From NCBI GenBank assembly GCA_900239685.1, contig OENT01000057.1, forward strand, positions 1 through 64,000: DNA of 64,000 nt, given 5' to 3'. Position 1 is the first letter of the stretch; every line of letters starts with the position of its first letter. Position numbers and translations under genes: made by a program. The notes beneath the pieces were generated by a model. That model had not been told where the DNA came from and searched no databases. It saw nothing but the letters and a program-made list of their open reading frames with translations. The DNA is from Rotaria macrura. Taxonomy: Eukaryota > Rotifera > Eurotatoria > Philodinida > Philodinidae. Positions 37,699 through 48,421 of the stretch are shown here, one piece after another.

Positions 37699-39595
37699 GT
37701 ATTTTGTTTCTAGCGTTGCTTTAATTGTTAACACCTTTTTTTTCTTATTTCAATGAGAGTATAAAGAGCAAATTTAGTTTCTTTTTTTTTTCTTGTTGCT
37801 GTTAGTGAAGTACAATCGATTAATACTAGTTAAAAGAATTCTCATGTGTTTATCTAACACCTTCGCTAAATTACTTTAAAATTTTCAATCACATGCCTTC
37901 CTACATATTGCTCTATATGCTTCCTTCTTGAAGAAAAAGTGTTTTTATTTGAACATTTTAAGATACCAAATTGGATGCACACAAAGAAAAATCGTGCTAA
38001 TCTCAAAAGTGTCACATCCACTTCAGTGATGAAATAAAGAACCGTTTGTGCATGTTATTGACAAGTTACGTTATATGATGAAACTTTCTGTGAATATTGG
38101 TTCAAAGCTGATGTGTCCTTTTTTTCCTGTTATTTCAAGGATTTTTATTTTCATTCATCGATTTTTTCTCTTTGTCCATTCAATGTTTCTTCAAACATGA
38201 AAGACAAACAAGACATATTTGATTCAAATATGTTTGTTCGTTCGTTCGATCGATCGATCGATTGATCAACAGTGTTTCGATGATTACTCTAAAATCTATG
38301 GTTCTTCGTATAAATAAGCATCAGAAAACGTATTAGACATAGGGTGTCCGTTTGTTTTTTTCTGTGCGGTTGTTTCTCTAATGGAAAAAAAATGGTTAAG
38401 TTGTTTTTAGATAAATAAGAAAAATGAGTTGAGACGTTGCGGTAGACTGTTTCCTGTGGACAATATCAAAATTGACACAAAAAAATGAGATTTTGATCCG
38501 AAAAGAATGTTAATAGACATTATAATGTAAAAAGGAAATCTGAGATCATGACATTATATGTGAAGGTAAAAAAACTGTTTTCAGCGGGGCTTCCTTTTTT
38601 TTCAAAATTAAACAGAAATGTGTGTAGGCTTGATCGCTACGTCAAGGACGATACTTTTGATCGTTTTTTTACTCACAATGTGTACACATATTCACAGACG
38701 ATTACCAAATAAAAAATTTAAATTAAATCTAAAAATATTATGCAGATGATTCTTGAACTTGAAAAAAGGCAAACGTTCTACATATCAGTTCATTTTAGAT
38801 TTGGCACTAGAACAATTGTTCTAATTGAAGAAATGCGTATAAGATATATTTTTGCTTTTAACGCTCAACAAATGACAACACTTAATCAGAGATTACTAGA
38901 TGAAAAGGTAATCGCCATGAACATTCATTCAGTTCTTTTCGTTGCTAAGTGATAAGCGAATATTGAACATCAATATCATCAAAATACAAAGATTGATTAT
39001 TTTTCGATTCTTTTGATAAAGTCGTATTTTGTTGGCAAACCACAAATCAACTTCCCTGAGCACAACAAATTTAACTAGATCAGCCAATTTCTTGATAGAC
39101 ACACTGTCTATCCGTCTCACCACCAAATTGAAACTATACTAGCAAGCATCTACATTTACATAGCTTCATTCGGAGGCTTCATTCAAATGATATACGATTT
39201 GTTTCCGAAGATCAATTTAAGAAATATAATAATCAGTTGTTTAACTAAACAACTATATGATAATCAAATTATATAATTTTCGTTTATTCAAGCTTTGTTC
39301 ATGTACATAGGCGGCATCTATAATGTATGTCGAATATATTTCTAGAAATACAACTGAAACTTATTCCAGATTGTTTATAAATTTGAATTGAAACAAAATC
39401 TCAGATGTTCAAACATGAACGCCATAGTTTAAAATCTTTCGAACAAACGAACCATTCAGTACATTTCATTTCTTAGTCAGTCGGTTCGGTTAATTCAACG
39501 TCTGAATTGCCTAATACGTTTTTCTTTCCTTGTCTAAAGTTGCTGAATACTTTTTCTAGATAAAAAAACCATCATCTCATAGAATTCACTGCAAA
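37699..39595. other. Divergent intergenic region, rootletin / GTPBP4
   Basis: This 1.9 kb lies between the divergent starts of rootletin and GTPBP4. A tract of alternating TCGA units occurs at about 38240-38266. A 57-codon plus-strand open stretch from 38740 ends at a possible donor (AAG/GTAATC at 38906-38910), but it does not resemble a known protein and I do not call it a gene. Confidence 0.45.
39558..39559 (+). promoter_or_regulatory. Splice-acceptor-like site upstream of the GTPBP4 start
   Basis: A pyrimidine run ending CTTTTTCTAG|ATAAA lies 37 nt before the ATG at 39596, with no upstream exon needed. It could be a spliced-leader trans-splice acceptor or the end of a 5' UTR intron. Confidence 0.35.
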
Positions 39596-42500
39596 ATGGC
39601 ATCATCGCAGTATAATTTTAAGAAAATTGTTACAATTCCTACTGCACAAGTATGCTCTTTGACCTTTATTTGAGAAAACAAATGTTTAATAATTTTAATG
39701 CATAAAAAAACTTTAGGAATTCATTGATATTGTTCTTTCGAAAACTCAACGGAAAACACCAACCGTTGTTCATAAACAATATAAAATAGCACGAATCCGT
39801 AATTTTTATTTACGAAAAATTAAATTTACACAACAAAGTTTTCATGATAAAGTGCAACTAATTCTAACTGAGTTTCCTAAACTCGAGGTAAGTAATTCTT
39901 TTATTTATTTATTTATTTTCTCCTCATGATTAAGTGAACATCGTATCTTTCCATTAGGAAGTTCATCCATTTTATGCTGACTTAATGAACGTTCTATACG
40001 ATAAAAATCATTATAAACTAGCCCTTGGTCAATTAAATATAGCTAAAAATTTAATTGATAAGTAAGAAAACATGATTATGAATGTGTAATCAGACGTATA
40101 ATTCACTATTTTCTGTTTTGACTTAAATCAGTGTGGCTAAAGATTATGGACGAATGATGAAATTTGCTGATTCACTCTATCGATGCAAATGTTTAAAACG
40201 AGCAGCATTAGGAAGGTTAGTTAGATCGCTCGTTGTCATGATTAGATTATATTCAACATGCTCATTTTCAGAATGGCTACAATTATGAAACGTCAAGCAC
40301 AAAGTTTACAATATCTTGAACAAGTACGTCAACATTTATCACGTTTACCATCTATTGATCCAAATACACGTACACTTTTAATATGTGGTTATCCAAATGT
40401 TGGTAAATCAAGTTTTCTAAACAAAATAACACGTGCTGATGTAGAAGTTCAACCGTATGCATTCACAACAAAATCACTTTATGTTGGTCATACGGATTAT
40501 AAATATCTACGTTGGCAAGTTGTTGACACACCTGGTATTCTTGATCATTCATTAGGTAAAAATTGAAATATTTAAGTTTTTGGCCACATTTGAATACTAC
40601 TTTTTCCCGTTTACTCTAGAGGACAGAAATACAATTGAAATGCAAGCTATTACTGCATTGGCTCATCTTCGTGCAGCTATTCTTTATGTTATGGATATTT
40701 CCGAAACTTGTGGTTATACACTCGAAGAACAAGTATATGAAGTTGATGTTTTATAGAGAAATAACAATCGACTAAGAAGATTTTCGTCGTATGACACATC
40801 GATCAATTTTTTTCTATCGAAATGCTGTACATCAGTAGAATCACTGTAGTTATGGACAAACAAAATTCCTTCAATTTGACAGAACTATGTTGAACTAAGC
40901 ATGATTGTGTTTTAACATATGATTAGGTTATGCTAGATTCTGAATCAGGCCTCTCAATCTCATGAAACCAGGACAGAATTCGGTTGCATTCAAATTGATA
41001 GAAAAACAGTATAGATATAACCTATCAGAAGAAACTAGTCGATGTTAAAATGATGAATTTCTAAAGAGATCTGTCCATTATCAAAAACGACCTACTACGA
41101 TACAAATGACTGCTACTCTAAAATATATCAGAGAAGACAACAGTGGATTAACTATGAATAGGGTTTAACGTTTGTTTTTTGTTAATACATGTGTTTGTTG
41201 GATTGATGAAGCCTTATAGATCTTGTAGGCCAAAAGATATTTTTCATATGCTGGGGAAAATTTTCCTTCCGTACTTGAGAATATAAATTAGTGTTCTGTT
41301 ACACTTTACAATTTACTCGTTGATTTGATGATAACAGGAATGAGGAACGGTTAGATAATGCATTTGATACAAGAGGCTATTATTTCATTGGTATTCAACG
41401 ATACAAAATCCATCCTTTGAAATGTTAAGTAGTTGATATTGATTTGAGAAATAACGTTAGGCTGGATATATTCGATTTCGAAATTCAACTTAGAAAGTAT
41501 TATCTTTGCGTTTTTGTTGTTTTTTAGCTTCATCTATTTAATAACATCAAAGTATTATTCACAAATAAACCACTTCTAATCGTTCTCAATAAAATCGATA
41601 TTAAACGACTTGATGAATTACCTGAAGAGAAAAAAGTGAGTTGTTTTATTATGTGTAAAACTTTTGTGTCATTTAATTTTCACACATGTTTAGGCTGTAT
41701 TCGAACAATTTCGCAAAGATGACGTTCGAATTATAGAAATGAGTACTTTTTCTGAAGAAGGTGTCATTGAAGTTCGAAATGAAGTAATTGATATCTAGAC
41801 ACAATTGATGATTTGAAGGTATCTCTATTTTCACTTTGTCTACTCTTCTACAGGCTTGTGATCGTTTATTAGCACATCGTATTGATATTAAATTAAAAAG
41901 TCGTAAAGTAAATGATGTTCTCAATCGTTTACATGTTGCGCAGCCACAAAAACGTGATGATCGTGTTCGTGCACCATTTATACCTGAAGGTGTTATTCAA
42001 CGTTTAGAATCAATGCAAGTAACTAATGGAAATAATCAAGCAGAACCAACTAAAAAGAAAACCGAACGTGATCTTGAAGTTGAATTAGAAGAAGATTATC
42101 ATTTAGATTTACGTAAAACATGGTCATTAAGAAACCAAGATGAACGTTACGATGTTTTGCCTGAAATATATCGTAATAAAAATGTTGCCGATTTTATTGA
42201 TCCAGAGATAATGTCAAAATTAGAAGAATTAGAGCGTGAAGAAGAAGCACGTGACGAAGCTGGATTTTATGATATCGATGAAAGTGAAGATGACGAAGAA
42301 ACAACGGCTATTAGAAAATTAGCTAAAAAAATTCGTTATAAACGTCAAGTTATCATTGGGGAATCACGATCTAAAAAACAAGCAAGACGAACACCATCTG
42401 TACCAAGACCGAAACGTCCTGTTGATCGTGAACGTATGGAAAGTACAATGAGTGAATTAGGCATTGACATGGATAATAAAGAAGATGTAAGTACGGTCAT

Positions 42501-43385
42501 TTCTACTTGTTTCGTTAAATGACATCTGCCATTTGTTACTAGTTACCTCCTTAATCATACGCTTTCTAATACGAAGAAACCTTTGAATAACTAAATAAGC
42601 CTCTTCTATTTGAATAGAATTTACTCATTCAAGAGAATAAATTTCGTAAGCGACTGGTTGGTGGAGTGATGCGTAAGATATTTATATCATATGATGTAGT
42701 TAGGATAAATGTTTTTGAAATATTTCAACCTAAAGTAAAAAAAATTAAATTATTGACTTGTGAGTAAGTAAGTTTTATTTAAATAATGCATCTCAATGAT
42801 TACGCAGATTAATAATAAAAATGTAATGCTAATTCAAATCACGATTTTGATTTAACTCAGATGGATTATCACAGTTAAACTTTTATCTGAAAGAGAACTT
42901 TCAAATACTGACGGTTCGACTGAATCTTGTGCGACTATTTTCCGTACAGATATCTGTGTGACATAAAATGAAAGATTATCAAAAATATATCTTTATTTAA
43001 TTGAACGTTTTCTATTCTAGTCTCATTACGTAGCTAAAATGCATGAAACACGTAGTCGTTCATTGAGTCGACCTGAAACAAAACGTAAACGTGAAGATTC
43101 GGAAGGCAATGTACGTAGTAGTTCCAAATTACCTCGTGATCGATCTGGTGTACGAGATGTAACAATGGCTAAGAAAGCAAGAAAGATTAATAAACTTGGT
43201 CAACGTAAGATGAACTTAGGTGCCAAAACAGGTGAATCTGATAGAAGAATATTTGTCAAAAAACCCAAACACTTATGTAAGTTCGAAATGTTATTTTATG
43301 ACAATTGTATTGTTAACTCTTATTGTTTTGTCTTATTGTTGCAGTTTCCGGCAAACGATCAACTGGCAAAACAGATCGACGATAG
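39596..43385 (+). CDS. GTPBP4: Nucleolar GTP-binding protein 1 (11 exons, 645 aa)
   Basis: Exons: 39596-39649, 39717-39887, 39958-40061, 40132-40215, 40272-40555, 40620-40732, 41528-41635, 41694-41783, 41854-42486, 43021-43276, 43345-43385; 1938 nt in frame. NOG1 is a nucleolar Obg-type GTPase needed for pre-60S ribosome maturation. The N-terminal helical domain begins [21 protein letters not shown] motifs are complete: G1 [10 protein letters not shown] at about 177-186, G2 near AFTTKSL, G3 DTPG and G4 NKID. Conserved C-terminal blocks are [15 protein letters not shown], [14 protein letters not shown]-like [25 protein letters not shown] and [14 protein letters not shown]. The last exon, [12 protein letters not shown], matches the human ending. 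Length is close to human (634 aa). A poly(A) signal follows 38 bp after the stop, and UNG starts 138 bp downstream on the same strand. Confidence 0.97.
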
Positions 43386-43422
43386 TCTATGTTTTGTATT
43401 GTTTTGTTGTTATGTTTTTCGG

Positions 43423-43428
43423 AATAAA
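43423..43428 (+). terminator. Poly(A) signal AATAAA for GTPBP4
   Basis: A canonical hexamer lies 38 nt after the GTPBP4 stop and about 80 nt before the acceptor-like site ahead of UNG. Confidence 0.6.
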
Positions 43429-43507
43429 TAAAGAAAAAATAAAACCATTCTTACGAACGAAAAAAAACACAGAAAAAAAAAGTTGTTTTCTAATGATCGA
43501 TTCTTGT

Positions 43508-43509
43508 AG
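43508..43509 (+). promoter_or_regulatory. Splice-acceptor-like site upstream of UNG
   Basis: TTCTTGTAG|ATAG lies 14 nt before the UNG ATG, downstream of the GTPBP4 poly(A) signal. The arrangement of a poly(A) signal followed by an acceptor and then an ATG is typical of trans-spliced downstream genes. Confidence 0.45.
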
Positions 43510-43523
43510 ATAGAAAAAGAAGT

Positions 43524-45891
43524 ATGGCTCAACAAAAATCCATTACATTTTTCTTTAGAAAAAAACGTGAAATATCGGATGTAGATGAAAATGAAGATGT
43601 TCACGAGGTAAATATTTTAGAAAAATACTCGGATAATTTTCTGTTAGAATGAATTTTGGAATATTTCAGTATTTTTCTAAATATTCTAGACGGCTTGTTT
43701 AATCATTTCCACTCTTTGTTTAATGTGATGTTTAAAAGTTTTTGACAATCGAACACTCTAGAAGCATACATTACGAAACAGATCTTTGATTGTGAGTTTG
43801 ATACTTGGATACAGTTGCTTTCTTCAAATATGTAAACATAACAGAAGCGCAACCAACCACTTATTGAACTATCGGATGTCCATCGATTTCTACGAATAAG
43901 GTTCGATGTAATTGAGAAAATCTGAAATAAAGCCCGACTTACAATCTACTAATAAAAGTGGTGGCTTTCTAGATACAAATCACATTGAGACAAAAATATT
44001 ACTGTAATAAAGAACTTGTCCAAAAAGCACTAATAATAGTCACTTTTTAACAAGAAAACATTGGCACAACATAGAAAGATGCATAAATCGAATCCAATTA
44101 AATGCCGGAAATCCGTGCAATGGCATGTTCATTTTTGGTAACATTTTAAAAACTAGCAATCGTGTTCATAGACATGATACCATTTGTATCAGCAAAGCTC
44201 TCGTTAGAACTTTTTTTTTTGAAGTTTTTCTCAACTACACTTTGACGTACTCATCTTAGGCATCATAACAAGTTGAACTGTTATCGTCTACATAATGAAA
44301 TGTCGATTCTTTCTAAAACCACCGAATGATATTCAAGTTTTTTTCCTAGTGAAAATGAGATACGATTGTTATACAATGACAAATACAATACTAACGATTA
44401 ATATTTAAGTAAAGAAGTATGGTGTTCTTTTTTCAATTTATATTTGATAATCAGAAACTGTTTCACTGAAGCGTGTTCGTGTATTTCTTGTGATGGTCAA
44501 AAGGTTTTTTTTTGGAGGCGAGCTCTTACATCTGATTTATTTTAATATCTAACGTTCAAGGAAACATGCAGAAACATTACTGCCCAAGAGTTCTTTCTGA
44601 TTTTACCTTACATTGAATTCTGATTAATAATGTATTGCTTTTTATTTATTTGACAAAGCCTGTTTCTACAACACCGAAGCGAGTTAAAACAGCATCCAAT
44701 ACGCCGGTAGCATCACCTTTACGATTCTCTCGTCCAAGTTCAAACGTTAATTCACCTACTGCACCCAAGACTGAAGAAGAAAAACGTTTAGCTGAAACTA
44801 TCGAAAACAATCGTATTCTTGCAAAAATGAAACTTGAAGCCAAAGCAACACGTGGTCTTGTTGTTAATATGGGCACAACATGGTATAAAGCATTTGAAAA
44901 AGAATTTTCTAAAGAATACTTTCAAAAGGTAGATTTCGTCTTAACAATAATGTAGAGTAGAAGAGAAAAACAAATATTATAATAATTCTTGCCTTGTTTT
45001 TGTGTCTCATCAATTAGTTAGCCAACTTTATTGCGGATGAACGTGAAAAAGGTGTTACAATTTATCCACCACCACATCATGTTTTTACATTTACAAGAAT
45101 GTGTGAATTAAATGCAGTTAAAGTTGTTATACTCGGACAAGATCCATATCATGGACCAAATCAAGCACATGGCCTATGTTTTTCTGTACGAAAAAATGTG
45201 CCACCACCACCAAGGTTTTTAACTGAAGATATTTTCTGTTTGTTGTTCATTCTTGATAAGCTATTTATCATTGCCATTTTTAGTCTACTAAATATGTACA
45301 AAGAATTAAAGGCTGATATATCAGATTTTGTGATTCCAAATCATGGAACATTATCTGGTTGGGCACGACAAGGTGTTTTATTACTCAATGCTTGTTTAAC
45401 TGTTGAAAAGAATAAAGCCAATTCACATAAAGGAAAAGGATGGGAAAAGTTCACGGTAAACTAGTTGTAAACAACGAGCATATGTCTTGTCAATGAACAC
45501 TTTTTATACTTTAGGATGCTATTGTTCAATATCTGAATGATCGTTCAGCTAATATTGTTTTCTTACTTTGGGGTAGAGATGCTCAAAATAAAGGAGCTCG
45601 AATCGATAAAGTAATTTTAATGTTATACATCGTCATATACAAATCATCCATGTTTTATATATTCAGAATCGTCATCATGTTCTAGCAACTGCTCATCCAT
45701 CACCATTATCGGCTCATAATGGATTTATGGGTTGCAAGGTATTCAAAAAAGAAATTAGTACAACTAAGATTTAAACGTATTTGTTTCTTTGTTAGCATTT
45801 TTCTAAAGCAAATGCTTATCTCAAAGCTGCTGGTCTTCCTGAAATTAATTGGGCGAATTTGCCATCCGAAGATGAAGTGCCACTTGATTAA
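43524..45891 (+). CDS. UNG: Uracil-DNA glycosylase, nuclear type (7 exons, 328 aa)
   Basis: Exons: 43524-43607, 44659-44928, 45018-45214, 45284-45455, 45515-45610, 45667-45738, 45796-45891; 987 nt in frame. It removes uracil from DNA to start base-excision repair. The N-terminus carries a PCNA-interacting (PIP) box, Q4-x-x-I7-x-x-F10-F11, in [11 protein letters not shown], as in human UNG2 (nuclear), followed by a Lys/Ser/Pro-rich linker. Catalytic motifs are intact: GQDPYHG with the water-activating Asp, the Pro-rich loop [22 protein letters not shown], and [11 protein letters not shown] with the catalytic His and the DNA-intercalating loop. The length fits UNG2 (313 aa). The first intron is 1.05 kb, separating the PIP-box exon from the rest. 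No mitochondrial-type alternative exon was identified. Confidence 0.97.
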
Positions 45892-46116
45892 AAAGTAACC
45901 AAGAAAGAAAACATATTTTGACTTTTATAGATTATGGATGTATTTATTTTGTACTATTTATTTATATTTCTCTCTCTTATTTTCTTTTCGTCTTCGTATG
46001 TTCTAACTGGTGATCAATTATGCTTGTCTAGTCTTTCTATTGAATGAAATTTAGGTCAGATCTTTCTTTTTCTCTATTAGATGAAAACTTGTGACAAATT
46101 ACTCTTGATTATTTTC

Positions 46117-46122
46117 AATAAA
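46117..46122 (+). terminator. Poly(A) signal AATAAA for UNG
   Basis: The hexamer lies about 225 nt after the UNG stop, in TTTTCAATAAAG. Confidence 0.6.
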
Positions 46123-47071
46123 GAAAAACTTATGTCTTATAAAGATTGTGATTGAAATTCCGTTCTTCCTCATTCAAGATTCGTCAACGAAAAAGCTTAG
46201 CATATGATTTAAACAGAAAAACATTTACTGAAACACTGATGAACAATGGAGAATAAGTTATCTATTTGTTCTTAGTCAAAGGAGTTCATTCATTATGAAT
46301 TACACCGATAAATATCGATCGCTAAATGATCGTTATCGTCTGAAAATAGACATGAATTACATAGTAGGATGTAAGTTTATGCATCTTCACTTCGTCCATC
46401 CTGGCTTATAAATACACTGTACGTAGTTTAAAAATTTTTCGGTTGATTGGCCAGATTCATTTTTGTTCGCTCAATATGATGAAATTGGTAGCTTTTCTTC
46501 TTTGGTATATATGCGCCCATAGCATTATCAAGAACAAACAAAAACTTATTCGTCGTAGTAATAAATTCTTTGTTACCTTTTGTTTTTTATTAGTAGTTAC
46601 TGATGAAATCTAAATTGATTATCAATATGAGCCAGTAGTAGTGTTACTTACGAGAAAGCAGGTATGAATACCTGCCAACAATAGATTGATGGTTCATGAT
46701 AATTATCCAAAGTCAATGAAAACAAAACTGTCTCTAGTGCTTCGAAATGTTAATCTCGATGAAACTAAATTTCATTGCGTTTTAAAATAACTGAGCTATT
46801 GAAACGTTTTAGAGTATTTTTAGAACGAATTGCAGAACACATTACTAAAATCATGATCGTCAAAATTTTACTTTCTGAAGCAATATTAAATCTTGTTCGA
46901 AATTTAACATTCATTCTTTATGAAAAGTAATAAACAAGTGACATCTTTTGACAAAAACCATCAGTTGTCTATAAACAAATAAGAAAGAAAACCGACAGAA
47001 AAGTTGATAATTCATTCATGTCACAATAATAATATTCTTATTGATATCACATATTGTTTTGTCAAAGTACA
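46123..47071 (+). other. UNG-UBOX5 interval with one possible orphan exon
   Basis: About 0.95 kb without a clear gene. An ATG at 46295, preceded by TTTGTTCTTAG, opens 25 codons (MNYTDKYRSLNDRYRLKID...) ending in a consensus GTAAGT donor at 46371. I could not connect it to any in-phase downstream exon, so it may be chance or a relic. Confidence 0.25.
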
Positions 47072-48376
47072 ATGCTTATGAATTTTTGTACAGCTCAATT
47101 TCAACCAATTTTTGAATGCTCTCAAATGCAACTCGATGGTTATCGAGTTGAAAATCTTGCCAAAGACTATTCACAAAAGTATGTTTTCAATAAAGTGTTT
47201 AAAATTCAATATAAGAAAAGAATAGTTGAAAAAAAGAAATTGTTTAATTTGTTCATATGAATGAATACCGACGTCTATAGGAACGAACAACCTTGTAAAG
47301 AAAATCTTATCAAATGAGCATGGAATATGGTGTACTCTAAAGTCTAACAGAACTAAACAAAACATAGTTGTATTAGTGTGAATAAATTACTGATTTGCTT
47401 TTTCTTTGATGTACAATTCTCGTAATTTTCTACATCACACTTTCTCAATAGTCATGGCTTTCTAGCTGATCCATTGCAACGTCCACCAGTTGAAGTTTAC
47501 ATTCGATTTCCTTTCAATATCGACATAAAACATATTTATCTTAGTCCATCCATTGGTCATCATCGTTCAACATTAATCGAAATCAGTGTTAATCATCAGA
47601 ACATCGATGAAAAAACATTTTGGCTTTTCAATTCAACGAATAAATCGAATATTCTTCAGATTAAGCAATTACCTTTTCATCGACTTGTACAAATTTCCAA
47701 TGAAGATGAAGCAATACGACGTATTGAAATACATGATCAAGACAACGATATTCAATCAGCTAGTCATACAGCGAAATATCATTTTTCATCCAATTTACAT
47801 TTAATTCATTGTAGTACAGTTAAAATTACTGTTAAGCGTACATGGCGTTTATCATCATGTGCTTTGAAATATTTACAAATATGGGGCATGTTATCGAGTT
47901 GTATTCCAGTAGAATTAAAAGCTACAATTCAAGATATTATTTCACCACGTTCAAATGAAATATCATTACAAACCGATCACCACGCATCTCAATCAGTGTC
48001 AGATAAGGATGAAGTTCCATTAGAATTTCTCGATTCATTAACATATGACTTAATGCTAATACCAATGTTATTACCAAGTGGTAATCTTATTGATCGAACG
48101 ACATTAGAAAAATGTATTAGTGAAGATTCACGATTATGTCGTTTACCACGTGATCCATTTACACTCGAAGCATTCACTGAAATAACACAACCTGTTGTTG
48201 CACAGCACTTGAAAATTCGTATTGATAATTATTTAAGTGAACATCAAAATGATCCAAAATATCGTAATCATGGAAGATTACTTGATGCTAATCAACCTAT
48301 TCGAAATATAAATTTATTTTCACATAAAAGAAAAGATAATGATGATAATCCAAGTCGAAAAATAACAAAACACTAA
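47072..48376 (+). CDS. UBOX5: U-box E3 ubiquitin ligase RNF37/UBOX5 homologue (2 exons, 343 aa)
   Basis: Exons 47072-47178 and 47452-48376; 1032 nt in frame. UBOX5 is a nuclear U-box ubiquitin ligase that pairs with UBE2L3-type E2s. The N-terminus MLMNFCTAQFQPIFECSQMQ and DGYRVENL line up with the family start, and RPPVEVYIRFPFNIDIKHI with the following conserved domain. The U-box (about 224-300) has VPLEFLDSLTYDLM, MLLPSGNLIDRTTLEKC and LPRDPFTLEAFT. I start at 47072 because the human protein begins at the equivalent Met; an earlier TTG in the same frame is not a start. Compared with human (541 aa) it ends about 45 residues after the U-box and lacks the C-terminal RING-like Cys cluster. METTL18 starts only 45 bp after its stop. 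Confidence 0.87.
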
Positions 48377-48417
48377 AAATTTCCATAGAAGTTTTTGTAT
48401 TTTCTTTCCTTTTTTGT

Positions 48418-48419
48418 AG
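48418..48419 (+). promoter_or_regulatory. Strong acceptor-like site 2 nt before the METTL18 ATG
   Basis: A pyrimidine-rich run ending in TTTCCTTTTTTGTAG lies in the 45-bp gap between UBOX5 and METTL18, and the METTL18 ATG follows two nucleotides later. There is no room for a promoter, so this looks like a trans-splice acceptor within a polycistronic unit. Confidence 0.55.
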
Positions 48420-48421
48420 AT

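Noticed and set aside
38740..38952. 70-codon plus-strand open frame between rootletin and GTPBP4
   Set aside because: It contains a coiled-coil-like stretch and a possible donor, but there is no homologue I recognise and no in-phase partner exon.
47054..47071. Upstream in-frame extension of UBOX5 starting at TTG
   Set aside because: TTG is not a credible start here, and the family alignment begins at the ATG at 47072.
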